Assembly (NCBI RefSeq): GCF_024347135.1
Contig: NZ_AP024907.1
Location: 2,471,001-2,535,000, forward strand
Length of the DNA: 64,000 bases
Direction of reading: 5' to 3'
Origin: Vibrio spartinae
GTDB taxonomy: Bacteria > Pseudomonadota > Gammaproteobacteria > Enterobacterales > Vibrionaceae
This document shows, in pieces, positions 63,937 to 64,000 of this stretch (its first letter is position 1; every line of letters begins with the position of its first letter). A program made the position numbers and the translations under genes. The notes under the pieces were generated by a model. That model was not told the DNA's origin. It ran no database searches and worked only from the letters and a program-made list of their open reading frames with translations.

Positions 63937-64000
63937 ACTTAGGATGGAAAATATCGTGGCTCAAGGTCGAAAAGATTTTAGTGACGGCGTTCAACTGAAA
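63929..64000 (+). CDS. Prophage gene, start only
   Basis: The first 24 codons (MSKLRMENIVAQG to GVQLK) overlap the previous gene by eight bases and run off the window. An inner ATG at 63944 is another possible start. In Mu the genes after gemA lead to the middle operon activator, but this fragment cannot be named. Confidence 0.45.
   Translation, partial: MSKLRMENIVAQGRKDFSDGVQLK

Larger units (their letters stand above)
56439..64000 (+). mobile_element. Mu-like transposable prophage, left part
   Basis: It begins with TGT directly after the broken exporter codon, as Mu ends do. The five host bases before it, CCGGG, fit the Mu target rule NY(G/C)RN. Gene order is Mu-like: leftward c-type repressor, rightward ner, A, B, then an early operon with a DUF3164 protein and gemA. 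The element continues past the window end. The early genes appear intact. Confidence 0.9.

Overview
The window looks like chromosomal DNA of a Vibrio or close relative (Vibrionaceae). The main evidence is a Qrr-type quorum-sensing small RNA with its sigma-54 promoter, the yfbV/ackA-pta arrangement, several c-di-GMP and two-component genes, and typical marine accessory genes. The last 7.5 kb is the left part of a Mu-like transposable prophage. No rRNA, tRNA or CRISPR array was seen. All calls come from reading the sequence; no database search was run.

Layout. 1-4.3 kb: the start of a membrane sensor protein, a small lipoprotein, and a three-gene ABC importer (binding protein, permease, ATPase) on the minus strand. 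4.5-9.9 kb: yfbV, the acetate pathway genes ackA and pta, and the glutathionyl-hydroquinone reductase yqjG. 10.4-15.8 kb: a sucrose regulon (scrK, scrB, scrR, scrA) with three LacI-type operator-like sites. 15.9-19.8 kb: an OmpR-type two-component pair and an iron-type ABC permease/ATPase pair that lacks a nearby binding protein. 20.2-27.9 kb: thiD, then a compact seven-gene minus-strand signalling cluster (Hpt, REC-HDOD, CheY-like, CheC-like, two soluble histidine kinases, and a REC protein with a degenerate HD-GYP domain). 28.2-35.4 kb: a qorB/HxlR divergent pair and an RND efflux operon.

35.9-43.2 kb is an amino-acid block: a D-amino-acid transaminase, dgcA and dgcN for D-amino-acid use, an alanine racemase, and pxpBCA for 5-oxoproline. 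It is followed by an EAL phosphodiesterase and a beta-hydroxyacid dehydrogenase. 47.3-50.6 kb carries two secreted glycoside hydrolases, a CBM2-GH5 cellulase-like enzyme and a ricin-lectin-GH43 enzyme. Next come qrr and a LysE-type exporter.

51.7-56.4 kb is a patchwork accessory island: a broken MNT-HEPN toxin-type gene, an unrecognised three-gene operon (class 3 lipase, lipoprotein, small helical protein), an IS256-like remnant, an Fe(II)/2-oxoglutarate oxygenase, and a LysE-type exporter cut by the prophage. From about 56,439 the Mu-like prophage runs to the window end with a c-type repressor, ner, transposase A, target-choice ATPase B and an early operon through gemA. The A protein has an intact DDE triad. 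The phage-host junction fits a Mu target site, so the right end should lie outside the window next to the rest of the exporter gene.

The most interesting items are the lipase/lipoprotein operon, the signalling cluster with a degenerate HD-GYP output, the Qrr locus with a 23-base repeat shared with the cellulase leader, and the oxygenase-exporter pair.
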